Positions 12,115-25,289 of a stretch of DNA of 64,000 nt are shown piece by piece. The notes beneath the pieces are model-generated. The model saw only the letters and a program-made list of their open reading frames with translations. It was not told where the DNA came from and did not search any database. Source of the DNA: Magnolia sinica. Its lineage: Eukaryota > Streptophyta > Magnoliopsida > Magnoliales > Magnoliaceae. The stretch spans positions 23,472,001 to 23,536,000 of the forward strand of contig NC_080574.1 of the NCBI RefSeq assembly GCF_029962835.1, given 5' to 3'. Within the stretch, counting starts at the first letter, position 1. Each line of letters begins with the position of its first letter. A program made the position numbers and the translations under genes.

Positions 12115-13907
12115 GCCTAGCAGCCCTGCCCATGGACGTGAGTTTCCAATGACCAAAAGCTCAAAAGGGCCGTCATGATGCCTGAGTTTAATCGACTCCG
12201 TCCATCAATTTTAACAGTTCATATTTGGACGTGACTCCCACATATGAGGAGATCCATTAACCAAGTGCGCAACACGACAAGAAACAGTGTGTATTGAGTA
12301 TCCACCGTTGAAATCTTCTTCAGGCCACATAAGTTATGTATCAGACTGATAATAGTGTTTTCGCTTCATCCCATTGCAAATCACCTTAATCACCTTAGCC
12401 CTAGGAATGTTTTAATGGTGTGTTTCCATCCCTTCTTTATCCCGTCGTGTGGTGCATTTGAGTCCTTGGATCTGCTTCATTGCTGGGATGCATGGAGTGA
12501 ATTTCACGCACACACGAAGGTAAACTCCACATACTCACCAGCAGCCAACATGCATCTCACAGAAACTGTTGAGTGGATTTTTCTTTGGAAGGTATCACTT
12601 TTCCCTTATGCCATGTCTATATGCTGCATATGGATGGTGTAAATTTTTAAAAATCATAGAGTTGTTTCATCAAATAGAAAGCGGATTGCGTATGTATAGT
12701 CACATCACCCACTTCCGTGTTGCGGTGGCAAACTACTGTGGCCCCACTATAATGTATGTGTAATATCCACATTATGCACCATTTTTCGCGAGACAAAAAA
12801 AAAATGAGGGAGATCTAAACTAAGAGTGGACCACACACACACACACAAAAAGCACTAGGACAATGAGGCCTACTGTTGAAAACTACGTAGGGCAAAGAAG
12901 CTTTGTTTCAAGCTAATATTTGTATTTTCCCTTCATACATATTTGTAAGACCTCGTGCATAGGTTGGATAGTAGAGAAAAACATCATGGTGACCCTACGA
13001 AGGTTTCAGTAGTGGGTGTCATTGTTCCCACAGCTCCATGTGGTGTGGTTCGCTTGAGCTTTGAATCTTTCTATTTTTGGATTCAAGGCTTAAAATGATA
13101 CCGGGTAATGGATGTACTGTCAGGCCATCTACACAAGGACGCGGAGTGGGTATCACTGACGGTGGGCTGTGAGTGGCCCACCTTGATATACGGGTTCATC
13201 CACAGTAGCTCCACCTGATCCATCACTATTCGGGAAATGCCACATGGCGGCTGGCGGATGCCAATTTAGGACGCCAATTGCCTGTGAAACGCTTTTATGG
13301 GACTTTACTTACACTGGAAAGCTAAGTGGATCCCACAGTGTAGATCTGCCTTATTTTTGAGTTCAAGCCTTAATTAGCTTGATTCAGAATTTTTGTGGCC
13401 CACAAGAAGTTTTTAACAGCCAATCACAATTTCCCCCCGATATCATCTACCTGATTTGCCTCATTTGTGCTCTCATGCCCCAAAATGAGCCAGCAAAATG
13501 GATGGATGGCATGGATATAATACACATACGTCACAGTGTATTTTTACGTATCATTTAAGGTACACACCCAAAAATGAGGTAGATCTAAGGTTTAAGTAAA
13601 CCATACCACAGGAAACAGTGGGGATGAAATGCCTATCATTGATAACCTCATGGGGGCACAAAAGTTTTGGATGAAGCTAATATTTATATTTTCCCAACCT
13701 TATGAATAAATTGGATAGCAAATAAACATTATGATGAGCCCTAGGATGATTCCAACAGCGAGTGTTGTTGTCACTGTTGATTCCTATGGTATGGTTCATT
13801 CAATCTTTCAATGACCCTTTGGGCTCATGCCTTAAAATGATATGTCAAAATAGATGGATGACGTTGTTGCCTTGTAGAGCCCCTTGTTGGACCAACCATC
13901 TATAGTT

Positions 13908-14009
13908 AAGTCCTATTGGGGGGAAGTACTCCATCTGCACTCACAAATATCATTTTATAAGTCCTATTGGGGGGAAGTACTCCATCTGCACTCACAAATA
14001 TCATTTTAG
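13908..14009. repeat. 51-bp perfect or near-perfect tandem duplication
   Basis: AAGTCCTATTGGGGGGAAGT and the following bases up to TATCATTTT are repeated once, starting at 13908 and 13959. The unit lies within decayed family-P sequence. Confidence 0.85.
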
Positions 14010-14836
14010 GGTGCGAACCCAAAAGTGAGGCAAATTTAAGACTCAAGTGGACAACACCACGTAAATATAGTGGGGGTGAAACACTTACCATTCATATCCC
14101 CGTGGGAGCATGGAAGTTTTAGATCAAGGTGATATTTTTGTTTTCCCTTCATTTAGGTCCAGGTTTATAAGGTTCGATGGCAAATAATCATTACGGTCGG
14201 CCCTAGGACAATTTCAACTGTGGTTATCCCTATCACCGCAGCTTCTTATGGTGTGGTCTACTCAATCTTTTAGTCTACCTCTATTTTGGGATCATGTCCT
14301 AAAATGATTTGTGAAAATAGATTAACAATATTGATATAAAAAAATAAAAATAAAAAACATACATTATAATGGCCCCACAAAGCCCCTTGCTGCACCGTCT
14401 GGCTCTAGCTAGGTATTGGTGAGGGTGGTACCCAACCCGTGCCCAAGTAACCGGAGTAGATTAGGTGCGCTCTTGATGGCCTTCACCACAGGGTTTACCT
14501 TGATGTAGTATATATATCCACTTGGCCTATTTGTTTGTGCATATCATCTTAAGACGAGAGAGAGAAATAAAGCAAATCCAATCTTGGCTAGACCACACTA
14601 TAAGAAAAAGTAGTGATTAACCATTTAAAAAATTCATGCGCCACGAATGTTTAGGATCAAGCTGAAACATGTTTTTTTTCCTTCACCCATCCCTGTGAAC
14701 AGGTGAGATGACATATAAACATTACAGGGAAAATTTTAATAGTTAGAGTCCAATCACCATCATTTCCTATAGGGTAGTCAACCTAAGATTTGTATATGCT
14801 TTTTATTTAGACTCATGACTTAAAATATGCCAAAAA

Positions 14837-14838
<2 letters not shown>

Positions 14839-14871
<33 letters not shown>
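14839..14871. repeat. (AT)n microsatellite
   Basis: Uninterrupted AT dinucleotides of roughly 16 units next to an A-rich tract. No other signal. Confidence 0.9.
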
Positions 14872-14875
<4 letters not shown>

Positions 14876-14930
14876 TACATCAAAGTGAGCCCCACAGTCC
14901 AGGCTGCACTATGTTGGGTGAGGTCAGGGT

Positions 14931-17029
14931 ATGCTCTCAGGTGACATATATTCTACTTTTGCTGACGTATCATATGTGAAAAAAAAAAAAAAAAAAAGAC
15001 AGATAACCAAAATTTAACTAGATTAAAAATTCAAGTGGTCCACGCCGCAAGAAACAGCCGGATAAGGTCCCCGCTATCGAAGGGAATGGATGGCACATAA
15101 GCATCAATTTGAGCTAGGAAGGGTAAAAACCTGACCAGGAGATCTTAAACACCTGATTTCATTAGCTGAATCTCGATAGCTGATCCTTTTTCTTTCCAAC
15201 CGTCCGTTTGATGCCCACGATTGGATGATGTAGTATCATTCGATCACTGTATTTTTAGCTACAGTAAATCCATGGTAGGTCCAGCGTTTTAACCGTCAGG
15301 ATCGGCATGCACATATCATGCATTAGTTGCCATGATGTAGCGATTGCACGGTGGAATGTGCATCACCGAAAAGAAAAACGAGGGAAGGTGGCGAGAAAAC
15401 GACGTATGAAATTGGAAGGGTGTTTTAGTAAATGCATACAGAGTTAGGGACAGTTGGAGAGTACACATTGTCTTTGGATGGGATTTCGCACCCACTTATT
15501 ATATCAAAGCAACTCCCAACCATTTAAAAGCTGTGCTTTTTAGCTGGCCGTTGTGTTCGAGGATCGTTTGGCTTTTCTTAAACTGATGTGGATTGATGAG
15601 GAGGGCCCACTCCCTTGCAACTCTCACATGGACGGTAAACAAACACCACCTACCACTACTGCCCAAGAAAAGGGATTAGACTAGGTATAGTTGCGTAAAG
15701 CGCCGGTAAAAAGTAGGGGATCTAATATCCGTGCGCCTAGCTCTTCCCTTCTGCCTCATTATGATGATTCGGACTGTTGATCTGAAAGTCGGTGCTGTAT
15801 ATGCGCTGCATGGCAAATTTTTGTTTAATCTTAGTGTTGTTGTTCAATTCAGACATGTGACTGCACTTGCTACAAATAACCTAAAGTTAATCAAACATGT
15901 GTGATTAGATGTAGTTTCGGGCGTACCAAAGTTATATTAAATTCAAATTGATTGAACTCTTATTACCCTAAGTGTAAAATTAAACATATTAAGATCAGAT
16001 TTATAAAAATTGGCTTAACTAGTCAATTACCTATTTGTTATTGTGATAAGGTGATTTTAGAAATGGAGAGTTAATCTTTCAAATTTGAAACTTTGTCTTT
16101 GAACAAATGATTTTTTTCAACAGTGATGATGTATTAAGTTTCTCATAAAACAAAAAGAATTCGACAAAAGTACAATAAGATTGGATCATCGATTTTAACA
16201 ATTGGAATGTAAAAACAGTGCAATCAATGAAAGAAAAATAAACTAAGTAGAGAGAAAATAAAATACATATGATGGCTTATACTGATAAAATGATCATGAA
16301 AACTACCAGATGACCGTGGCATGAAGTTAATTAACAAAATATGATTGGCGGTATATTAAGTAAGACTTAATAATATGAGGGATCCGACGATGGGATCACG
16401 AATATTTAACTTACTCTTAAACGTGAATTATAGGGATGCACTAGGCAGTAACAAAACTAAGCAAGTTAACGGCTCTAAACTTGTTGCAAGATTGCCATAT
16501 AAAAGTTCAATGACTAAAGCTAAGAAGCTAAAATTAATAAACGCCCATGGTGGACAAGGGATAAAGCAACATAGAATTGTATAGATATTAATTGTTTATG
16601 ACACGTGCTTGGAGTTGTTCTTCGAGTGCTACTTTTATAGGCTTCCGAGAGATGTTGATCACGCATAAACCTCATAGTTTCTTGCATGAATATTTTGATT
16701 ACGCAATGATCCTATCCTAATAGGATTTATAACCCTTATTGTATCATGCCATCATATGTGATTTACTTTTAATTTTGGATGGTTTTTAGTTATTTGCTCT
16801 CAATTCTTTGTTACCTCAGAGGTGGTATTGAACGTCCTTAGGAAAATTTTTCCTTTCGAACTAATTCGAGACAATGATGCCGTGCGCATATTGGATTGTG
16901 AGGTGTTCAGTATTGGCAGGTCTTTGGAAACTTTCTTAACATGCAAGAAGTCACACGTACTTACGATGATGTCCGCTTTTTCTGGTGTAGATGTGTGTAC
17001 GGTTCTAAGCGGATTTCTTTTGGGAGGCT
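14931..17029. other. Gene-free stretch
   Basis: No exon, TIR pair or tandem array is recognised apart from a poly-A run at 14980-14997. The open segments at 16375-16584 and 16822-17030 have no recognisable motif, no splice context and no typical start environment. Confidence 0.4.
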
Positions 17030-17038
17030 GCATGTCAC

Positions 17039-17741
17039 GGCTGAAAGTCGGGCAAGTTCAACCCGATCGACCCGTGACCGACCCGACATTAGGTTGGGCT
17101 TGGGCAAGATGTATCGGGTTCGGTCTCGAGCTTGGGCTATATAAACACCAACCCAATAAAACTTGGGTTGAGGCCTCGAGTTGCCCGACCCAACCCAACC
17201 CAACCCGAACCCAATTGATATATAAGTTCTTTATAAATTATAATTGAGCGTGGATCATCTGTGTAGAAGGCACAAGAAATTCCAATGTCATTGGGTTTCA
17301 TTGGTCCACGTCATTTTTGATGACTCAAGCTAACAAGATACGCCAGATTTCTCTCTCCCAAATAGATTGTATGCTACACAACACGACTTTTAAAAGAGTA
17401 GTTGTCTTATATGTTAGCTTATTTGTTTAGAAAAAATGAACTCATTTATGATAAATAACTATATATACATACATATACATATACATATATATATATATAA
17501 TCATGAGTACAAAAAATAAGACGTGTATTGAAAATATAATTGACTAATGTAATAACGAAAATATTAGCATATATCCACCTGACCAACCTAGCCAACCCGA
17601 CCGAGCCCATATGGGTTGGGCTTGGGTTGAGAATTCCCAACCCGAGGTTGGGTTGGATTGGGTTAAGGTTGAGGTATAGGAACCTTGGGTTGGGCTAGGG
17701 TCGAGCACCAACCCAGCCTAACCCGCCCGACTTTCAACCAT
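17039..17741. mobile_element. TIR element with GGGTTGGG-rich arms and 9-bp target duplication
   Basis: The left end GGCTGAAAGTCGGGC mirrors the right end GCCCGACTTTCAACC, and the arms are rich in AACCCAACCC/GGGTTGGGTT. Flanking 9-mers GCATGTCAC (17030-17038) and AAATGTCAC (17742-17750) agree at 7 of 9 positions, suggesting a Mutator-type insertion. 703 bp with an AT-rich centre (17450-17520, ATATAC repeats) and no transposase. Confidence 0.7.
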
Positions 17742-17750
17742 AAATGTCAC

Positions 17751-19884
17751 TAAGATATAAGCGCTGACAATCTCTCTTAGTACAAGTATGTTTTCTTCAC
17801 ATCATTCTAACAAGTGTGTCAACATACGACAACTTCTCATCAGATAATATGAATTGCATTAGGCCACATGTACACACGTAAATCCTTACCATCCATACAA
17901 AGGTGATCATTTTTATGTGCCATTGTTGTTATTGATGTCTCAAATATTTCAACAACAGGGTATGTCGATGCCATCAACAGACCGTTTGATACCATCGACT
18001 GCTGCTCAATGCCATTAAAAAAATCTAAAAATCTCATGATATATTGCTAGACACTTTAGGTGTCCTTCTTGATGCCATTGACGAGAGGGTCGCAAACATA
18101 ATTACTTTGATGTAGAGTGGGTCGCAAACACTTTCACGGAATAGTTAGATCATAGAAGTCTTGATTGGAGGTGGAAATGATCTGGACCATTAGGATCTTA
18201 AATCACTTGTATCTTGTAAACTAGGATGAGTTTTTCAATATATTATATATAATTTTGTGGTAGGAAAACCTACTTAAGGCAACCAACTCGGTATGCCAAG
18301 TTGCCCATGCTGGATTTGCGAGATTCGATCAAATTAATGGTCAAAAGTTTCATTTAGTTTCGTTTTTACTTAATAGTAAGCTTTAGTTCAAATTTAACCC
18401 TTGATCATTTGAGTTATAGAAGTCATGTCCAACATGAAAAATGGTTAGAAAAGTTAGGAGAATAACGTGGTTGGACCAAATTGGACACTTACTATTTTTT
18501 TGCTGAAAACCATATAGTCCTGTAGGAATAGAAGTCGTATATAAATATTAAGTTTAGTATTTATAGTAAGTCACTTTTTTAGGTTGTTCGAGTTGGAGGC
18601 TAAGTCTAAAATTGAGTCCAGTCCTAGTTTTGAGTTTTTTAGTTGTACTTTCATTTTTTTATATCATCAATTAAATTATTTTAAATTTATTAGAAATTAT
18701 TTATGCTTTTATCCTTCATACATTCGAGAAAGTGCCGTGAGTAGTCCAGAGAGCTCCATGGATTTAGAGTAGTTATCCCCTTATGAAAATGGTGATCAAC
18801 CTCATCACATCCATTCCTACGCCAGCCTTTCAAATGCACCCTAATTCCTTTCCGTGTGAGATCACCCTAATTTAACATTTGTAAGGACACTGTCTACTGC
18901 AAATTTGTAAGGACCCAAGCCCATGTCCAACCTGGTCGACAAGCTAACGGAGTGGACTCAGACCATGCTAGCTCTATCACAATAATCAGCCCGGACTCCT
19001 GCTGAGCTCGAGGCAAAGGTCAGCAACTTAGGCCCAGCCCAACACATTGTTGGGCCTGAAACTCTGATGGATCCAACCGAGCTCCAAGCTCCCACATTAG
19101 CATCTTGACTAGTCTCGTGCAGATTTTTAGATTCTCGCAAGAATATTGCAAGAAATTCACAAAACAATATTATTGCAATATTTTTAAAATATCATAAAAG
19201 TTATTGTGCCATCCTCACGATCTTAACTCCTAAGTAGTAAAAACATAAAGGATTTTGTTATATAAATATACATATTTTAAATTTAATTTTATTTACTATT
19301 TTATTTTCGATTAGATTTTCTTCACAGAAAAAAGGCAAATTTTGAAAATCTCACTGGAGATTTCCAGACCGAGAAATCGCCGTGATTGCCTGCACACGTG
19401 TTTTGAGGTCTAAAAAGATCTCGCACGTGTCCATTACAAGTTTGTCGAGCCACGTGTGTACATGTGCTCGCAAGCCAATGTCTTGGAGATAGGATGCAAA
19501 AGCTTAGATATTTCGTTATACAAGATTAGCACGTTATTAGAGGATGATGGGCCAGCTTGTGATATCTGAATCTTTTGCAGGTGTTTCTGACCAATTCAAT
19601 AAAATAAATAGATTTTTAGTGGACAACATACCCATGCTCACAGATTTGAGACGGGTAGATATGGATTTGGGTGAAGATTTGTGCATGTGTGGCCCACTCC
19701 ATTCATCGATCCTCGTTGCTGGATTGGCCATATTAACTGATGTTTTGGACGATCTGAGCTTTCCATTCGTTGTGTTCTGCCATGGATGGACATCACCAAA
19801 TAAAATAAAATTAAAATCTGGGCAATGAGTTTGACCATTTGATTAGTTGTCAGGAGCTCCTGTGACAAAAAAAAAAACTCAGTG
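17751..19884. other. Gene-free stretch
   Basis: No gene or well-bounded element seen. The sequence is AT-rich with short open frames only, none of which shows a recognisable domain or consistent splice signals. Confidence 0.4.
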
Positions 19885-20300
19885 GCGTCCACCACATATG
19901 TGTCTGTAAAATCCACTCCATCCATCATCTGAGGCAGGAAATTTTAGGATGGGAATCCAAAAATCAGGCTGATCCAAAAATCAAGTGGGCCACACCATGT
20001 GAAATGGTGTGGATGGAGATGCCCAACATTGAAACCTTCTTGGGGCCCACTGTGATATTCATCCAAATCGTTAATAATGTGAGTCCCGTCATAATAATGA
20101 AGGGAAAAACCAAATATCATCCTGATCCAAAACTTAGTTGGGCCCCAAGAAGGTCTCAATGGTTGCATCCCCATCCCAACTTCTCCCTCTGGTGTGGTCC
20201 ATTTGAGTCTTTGATCGTCCTGATTTTCAGGCTCACGTCCTAACATGAGATAGAGGAAATGATGAATGGATTGGATGTCACATACACCACGGCGGGCCCA
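19885..20300. mobile_element. Palindromic TIR element (family P)
   Basis: The left half contains CCACTCCATCCATC, AGTGGGCCACACCAT and TTGAAACCTTCTTGGGGCCC. The right half carries complementary versions (GGTGTGGTCCATTTGAGTC, CACATACACCACGGCGGGCC). About 415 bp, no coding capacity. Confidence 0.7.
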
Positions 20301-20448
20301 GAGCTGAATGGCTCGTGGCCAAAATCACAATGTTCAGACGATTCAACCACTCAAGTTGCGATGATGTTTCCTATTGAAGCCAAGCCCAAGCCCAGGTCCA
20401 GCCTCTCTACTTAGGCCCAGTAATTGGTTCGCTAGGGGTCCGTCTGAA

Positions 20449-20985
20449 TGACAGTAGGCCCCACATGGTTTACTCAGTACGCTTACAGTACGCTCTTATC
20501 GTACTGAGTAAACTTTGTTGGGCCCACCGTGAATGAATGTAGTTTATCCACGCCGTCCATCCGTTTTTTCAGATCATTTTAGGGGTTGAGACCAAAATTT
20601 AAACATATCAAAAGCTCAAGGGGATCATACCACCAGAAAAAGTGGAAGTATTGATTTCCACCATTGAAACATTTCCAAGGCCTACAGTGGTTTTTATTTG
20701 TCATCCAACCAGTTAATAAGATCATATAGACATGAATGAAGGTAAAAAACAAATACAAGCTTCATTTAAAACTTCCACGGCCCCCAAGAACTTTTCAACG
20801 GTAGATGTTCAATTCACACTGTTTCATGTGATGTGTTCCGTTTGAGTTTTTGATATCATCCATTTTTTGAATGAACCTCTAAAATTATCCGGTAAAATGG
20901 ATGGACGGAACGGATGAAATGTATGAATGACAGTAGGCCCCACATGGTTTACTCAGTACGCTAAGCGTACTGAGTTACTCAGTAC
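20449..20985. mobile_element. Palindromic TIR element (family P) with duplicated ends
   Basis: The sequence GACAGTAGGCCCCACATGG followed by TTTACTCAGTACGCT occurs at both 20452 and 20929 in the same orientation, bracketing a family-P body (GTCCATCCGTTTTTTCAGAT; TCATGTGATGTGTTCCGTTT). Self-complementary TACTCAGTACGC / GCGTACTGAGTA motifs flank each copy. The direct orientation of the ends is unusual for this family and may reflect nesting or local duplication. Confidence 0.7.
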
Positions 20986-21471
20986 GCAATCCGCTTCCTC
21001 GGTCTGCTTGTTCCTTCCACCCTACGCAGTGGTGATCTAGACCGTTCATCTAAAATCTCATACAGAATAGTCAACAATCAAAGAATTTCACTGACTGGCG
21101 ATCATTGCCGTTCGTTGAAATCCTGAACGTGAGTTAAAACTACTTTCTCGACCGTTGTCTTAAATAAGTTCCTATGGATAATGAGATCTCTCGTAAATGA
21201 GATCGTGCCCATTGGAAAAGTTGAATGGGCCCCGGGCTGACCTGGCCCGGCCTGAAATTGATAAAACCAGTATTTATAACTTAACATTTCCCATCATCCA
21301 CCGTTGATCAAGTGGACCACGCACTTACCATGTTTAAGGACCCATATAATGTTATTTTTAACTCTGGACCATCCAATAGCTGGACCCATACAGTTTGATT
21401 TTCAACTCTGAGCCATCCACTAACAGGACCCAATTGATGAACGGTTGAGATACACGCCCCACCTACCGCCA

Positions 21472-21575
21472 ATTAATCTCCAAGTGCCTGTGTATCATCC
21501 ATCGTCGTTAAGAAAAACTTTGATACTCTAGCAGAGTGTGATAGTTGATACACAGGCACTTGGAGATTAATTGAA
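21472..21575. repeat. Hairpin with about 26-bp arms
   Basis: AATTAATCTCCAAGTGCCTG plus TGTATCA (from 21472) is repeated in inverted orientation at 21550-21576 with a loop of about 50 bp. The right arm is also the left end of the adjoining element at 21551. Confidence 0.8.
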
Positions 21576-21896
21576 ACTCGTGTATACAAGTAGTTCTAAT
21601 TAAGCTGTCCAGATTGTGGTTCTTAGTCTAGATGTTTCGCAAGCCAAAAATTGTGCTTATCTGATCATCTAACTATCAGATTGATATTTATTAGACGGTC
21701 AGAAATGAAAAATACTGAGTGGTCCTATTTCAATAAATAAGCGTCCATGAATTAGAGACGAGGATTGCTCAACCGTTTATATTTAATCAGAGATTTTTGG
21801 GCTATGATTTAAGGACAGTGCGTCTCACAATTTAATCAGTTTAATTTTACTTTAATGTATTCTACATTTACAATTTCTGGGTGCCTGTGTATCAAG
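21551..21896. mobile_element. TIR element, CAGGCAC-ended family
   Basis: The ends CACAGGCACTTGG and GGGTGCCTGTGTATC are inverted repeats. The interior motif TCCTATTTCAATAAATAAGC followed by CCATGAAT is shared with sequences at 57940-58220 and, inverted, 33110-33620, so this is a family with at least three members in the window. No coding sequence. Confidence 0.65.
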
Positions 21897-22014
21897 AATC
21901 ATGCACTGACAGAGTACAAATAATTCTCCCATGATATGTTTCGGATGATATCTCACCTACCCTCATTCCTCGTAGACAGGAGGGTCAGATCATTACCTTT
22001 CTCGGAAATGATTC

Positions 22015-22024
22015 GGTAGAGCCT

Positions 22025-22060
<36 letters not shown>

Positions 22061-22105
22061 GAGAGAGAGAGAGAGAGGCTATATAGAGAGAGAGAGAGAG
22101 AGGCT
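22015..22105. repeat. Palindromic CT/TA/GA microsatellite
   Basis: A (CT)n run passes through TATATATATA into a (GA)n run, then AGGCTATATA and a second (GA)n run. The first part is an almost perfect self-complementary hairpin of over 50 bases, and GAGCC/GGCTC motifs border it. Confidence 0.85.
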
Positions 22106-25100
22106 CCCTTTCACCGTCCATGTAGTGGGGAAAGCAGTGGATCAAGACTGTACATCCACTGCACCCTATAATGAATGGCTTAGGTTTAAAATTTTATCTG
22201 AAGCTTATGTTTCTAAATATCAAACTGGCAGCCTTCATATGGACGGTGAAAATCAAAAGAGCCAAATTCAGCATGAAAGATGAGAGCATGAGTGGATAGG
22301 ATTATGCAATTAGTTTGGTTTTTGAACCACAAGCAATCTAAGGAGCCCACTAGGTAGATGGTCCTGATCACTTTCTTTCTTAACATGAACGGCTTATGGA
22401 GGTGAATTTATCATATTATAGGAGAGATGGAACTCTTCGATTTCACATTTGTGATCAGTTTTGATGTCTAAATGGTTTCATTGATCTTTAAAAATCTTGA
22501 TTATGATGGTACATTTATAATGAAGATGATTAGAAATAGAGTTTAGATTTGTGCTCCATGACAATTCAAAAAATGGTAGAAATTGTTCTTACGATGCCTT
22601 TAATCTATCTGCAACAAGAAAGTTCGGTGGATCAAACCCCTAGCTCGGTCGATCAAAAGATTCTATTTTTGTACAATTTACTTTCTAGATAATTTAAGCC
22701 ATATTTGATAGATCGAACATGAGGAGCACATTTAATCAAGAATTACTAGATCAATGCTTAAATTGATAGCACACGTAATATCATGGATTTTATTTTCTAT
22801 TCCGAATGTAACATTATATAAACAAGCGTAATGCAAAATTAGTGTATTTTAATAGAAATTAAGTCGTTCCTAGAGCTTAGAGAGGAGAAAACAAAGTTTT
22901 TAAAAATTTAAGTACATACTTTATTTGTGTTTGCTATGTTGTGTGATTTGAATTTAGAATTTGGTTCCGCATTTCCCCAACAATAATTAAATATAATGGG
23001 AAAAATTAAAACAAACTTAACTGACTGGAGTCAAAAGCTAAGCATAATGCAAGGAAGAGAAAATTAACATGGAACATGAGTAGAATCAACTTCTTAAATG
23101 GGAGCGTTGGAAGCACTAACCTAATAAAGACCTAGATATAAAAGAAATAAAAAGATCATCTACTGAAGGGTCAAGATTGTTCCTTGCTGGTCTGGCGTGG
23201 TGGCCCATTTTGAGTTGAATGTACACCTTACCTTTATACACCCCTTAATTGCGGACACCGACTAAAAGGTGAGGATCTTCAGATTAGGATTTTTTTTGGG
23301 GCCATGGACCTGTGTATATATGGTCCCACCAAACGAGATCACTTGGAGATAATGCCCACCTGTGCTGTTTTTAGCCGAAAAACCATATAACGTTGAGCTT
23401 CATATGCCTGCATGGGGTCTGCCCATGACTCTGTATCTTGTTCAACTCCATACCCAACTTTTGGCAATCTGAGCCGTCCATCTGGTGAGTACAATCATGG
23501 GGCTGGTGATGCCCTATTATCTCCTCTATCAGATAATCCCACCCATCTGAATCGCTGTCCACACATGAAAAATAGTATCCAATGGTTCACATTTAGCGGG
23601 AAATCATTAGATGTTTCGGACCATCAGTCGAGTACATATAAGTGTGTCCCGCGAGTGGGCACGACGATTTAGAGTGTGTATAGTGTCCTGATGCACTCGT
23701 TCTTTCCAAATAGGTACTATGGTTTGGTGATCTAGGCCGTCAATCTTATCATCTAGACCATCAATCTCATGATACCAACTGCAGATGGGGGACAAACGAA
23801 AACTCTTACTTATTGGAGGACCCTAAGATCTAATATTTGGCCTTTTCCTTGATCGTTGTTGTATTGATTGTCTTTATCCAGGCCATGGATCTAAGGGTTA
23901 GAAATACCATATCTAGAACTTTTTTCTTAATTCTAAATGAACGATGGGAAATATCAGATGAACGGTCTGGATTACAGAACCACGGTCAATTTGTGTATAT
24001 TCATTTCCGTGCTACCGTTTCATGACAGCACAGTCCAAACCATACGAGAAACGGAAAGACTCGGTTCAACTGTAATAAATCCAAGGCAATTTTCATTGCA
24101 GAATCATAATGTTTTTATTTTTATTTTTATTTTTTTAAAATTATTTTTATCACAATTTAGTCATGGAAATTGATGCACCGTACACGTGGCATGCAGGCAT
24201 GCCAGTCCACACCGTTCAAATTATGGGCCCGCTGTCGAGCCTGTAAATTACACCCATTGGACAATCTAACCGTCCAATGGCACGAAAGGTTAAAAGATAT
24301 GTGCAGGGAGCAAAATCAGACTCTTAATATCTCCCGAGCAGTATGATAATCGGGCTATGATCCATCCAAAATGGGCCCCACCATCTGGACGGTTTAGATT
24401 GGCGCACATGCATGCAGATGAGCTGCCGTGTATCATCACTGTCTAACAACACCTGCCAAAATTACCAAAATACGATACGGTGATAGTCCCCTAATACATT
24501 TCAGATGGTGGTGACTTATCCACCTTATACACCTTACCGTTTGAGTACAATCAGGACGGTCCAAATCCTGTGATCAACGTGCATGGACTATAAAATGAAA
24601 TCAATATACCAAAAATTCCAAATCGTCCAACTGTTGCGAGTCAAAACCGACGGCTGAAAGTAATATTGGACAGAGATCCAAATCCAATGACAAAATCATT
24701 CCATCAGAATTTTCTGATTCACCTTAATTTTGGGATATTCTCAGTCCAAAGCTACCCCCACATTTTGGACGGAACAGATTGCTTTACTCTATATGCCACA
24801 TGTACGGTGTAAGTGTAACTATCAATTCCAACAGATTGCTTTACTCGCATACGAGGAAATGCTGGATACGCGCATCTTCCGCAAATACGCGGTCTACAAA
24901 TCGGACAAGTGGGCCCCCTTTTATATAAGCGGGTCTTCAGCTCCGACATGTCGGATACATGGTTGCACTAAACTGGTGCAGCCCACCGTAGATGAGGCAT
25001 GAACCGCAAATCTCCTCGAGGGGACCGTGATGGTATTTTGATTTGTGGCCCATAAACAGACGGTGAAGAAGAGAAATAACTGAACGGTCCACATTCATCT

Positions 25101-25289
25101 GGAAGATTTCCCATGATTAGTGTCTATGATATTCCAATATATGATAAATTCTTGCTAATGTCCCATGGATGGTAGAATTCAACAGACGAACGGTCTGGAT
25201 TAGCAGACTCTGGCCCCGCCTGCCAGAGTCGGAGGTTGTTACTGTTCCAAGCCTCCAGTCGCGGGGAGCGGATTTGGTGAGACCCGGAT
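22106..25289. other. Gene-free stretch
   Basis: No exon or well-bounded element is recognised. Several short segments echo family-P motifs (for example near 24520-24560 and 25010-25060), but none is a full copy. Open frames are short and without domains. Confidence 0.4.

Larger units (their letters stand above)
12180..14930. repeat. Cluster of degenerate palindromic elements (family P)
   Basis: At least five overlapping or partial copies are recognisable by recurring internal motifs: GTGGACCACAC, AAACAGTGGG, TTTTCCCTTCAT, TTGGATAGCAAATAA, GGTGTGGTTCG/TCAATC and CTAAAATGAT. Approximate copies lie at 12190-12500, 12790-13150, 13290-13510, 13530-13860 and 14000-14400. None has both ends intact. 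No gene is present. Confidence 0.65.

Noticed and set aside
16822-17247. 141-codon plus-strand open frame
   Set aside because: It crosses the left boundary of the TIR element at 17039 and has no recognisable motif, so it is a chance frame.
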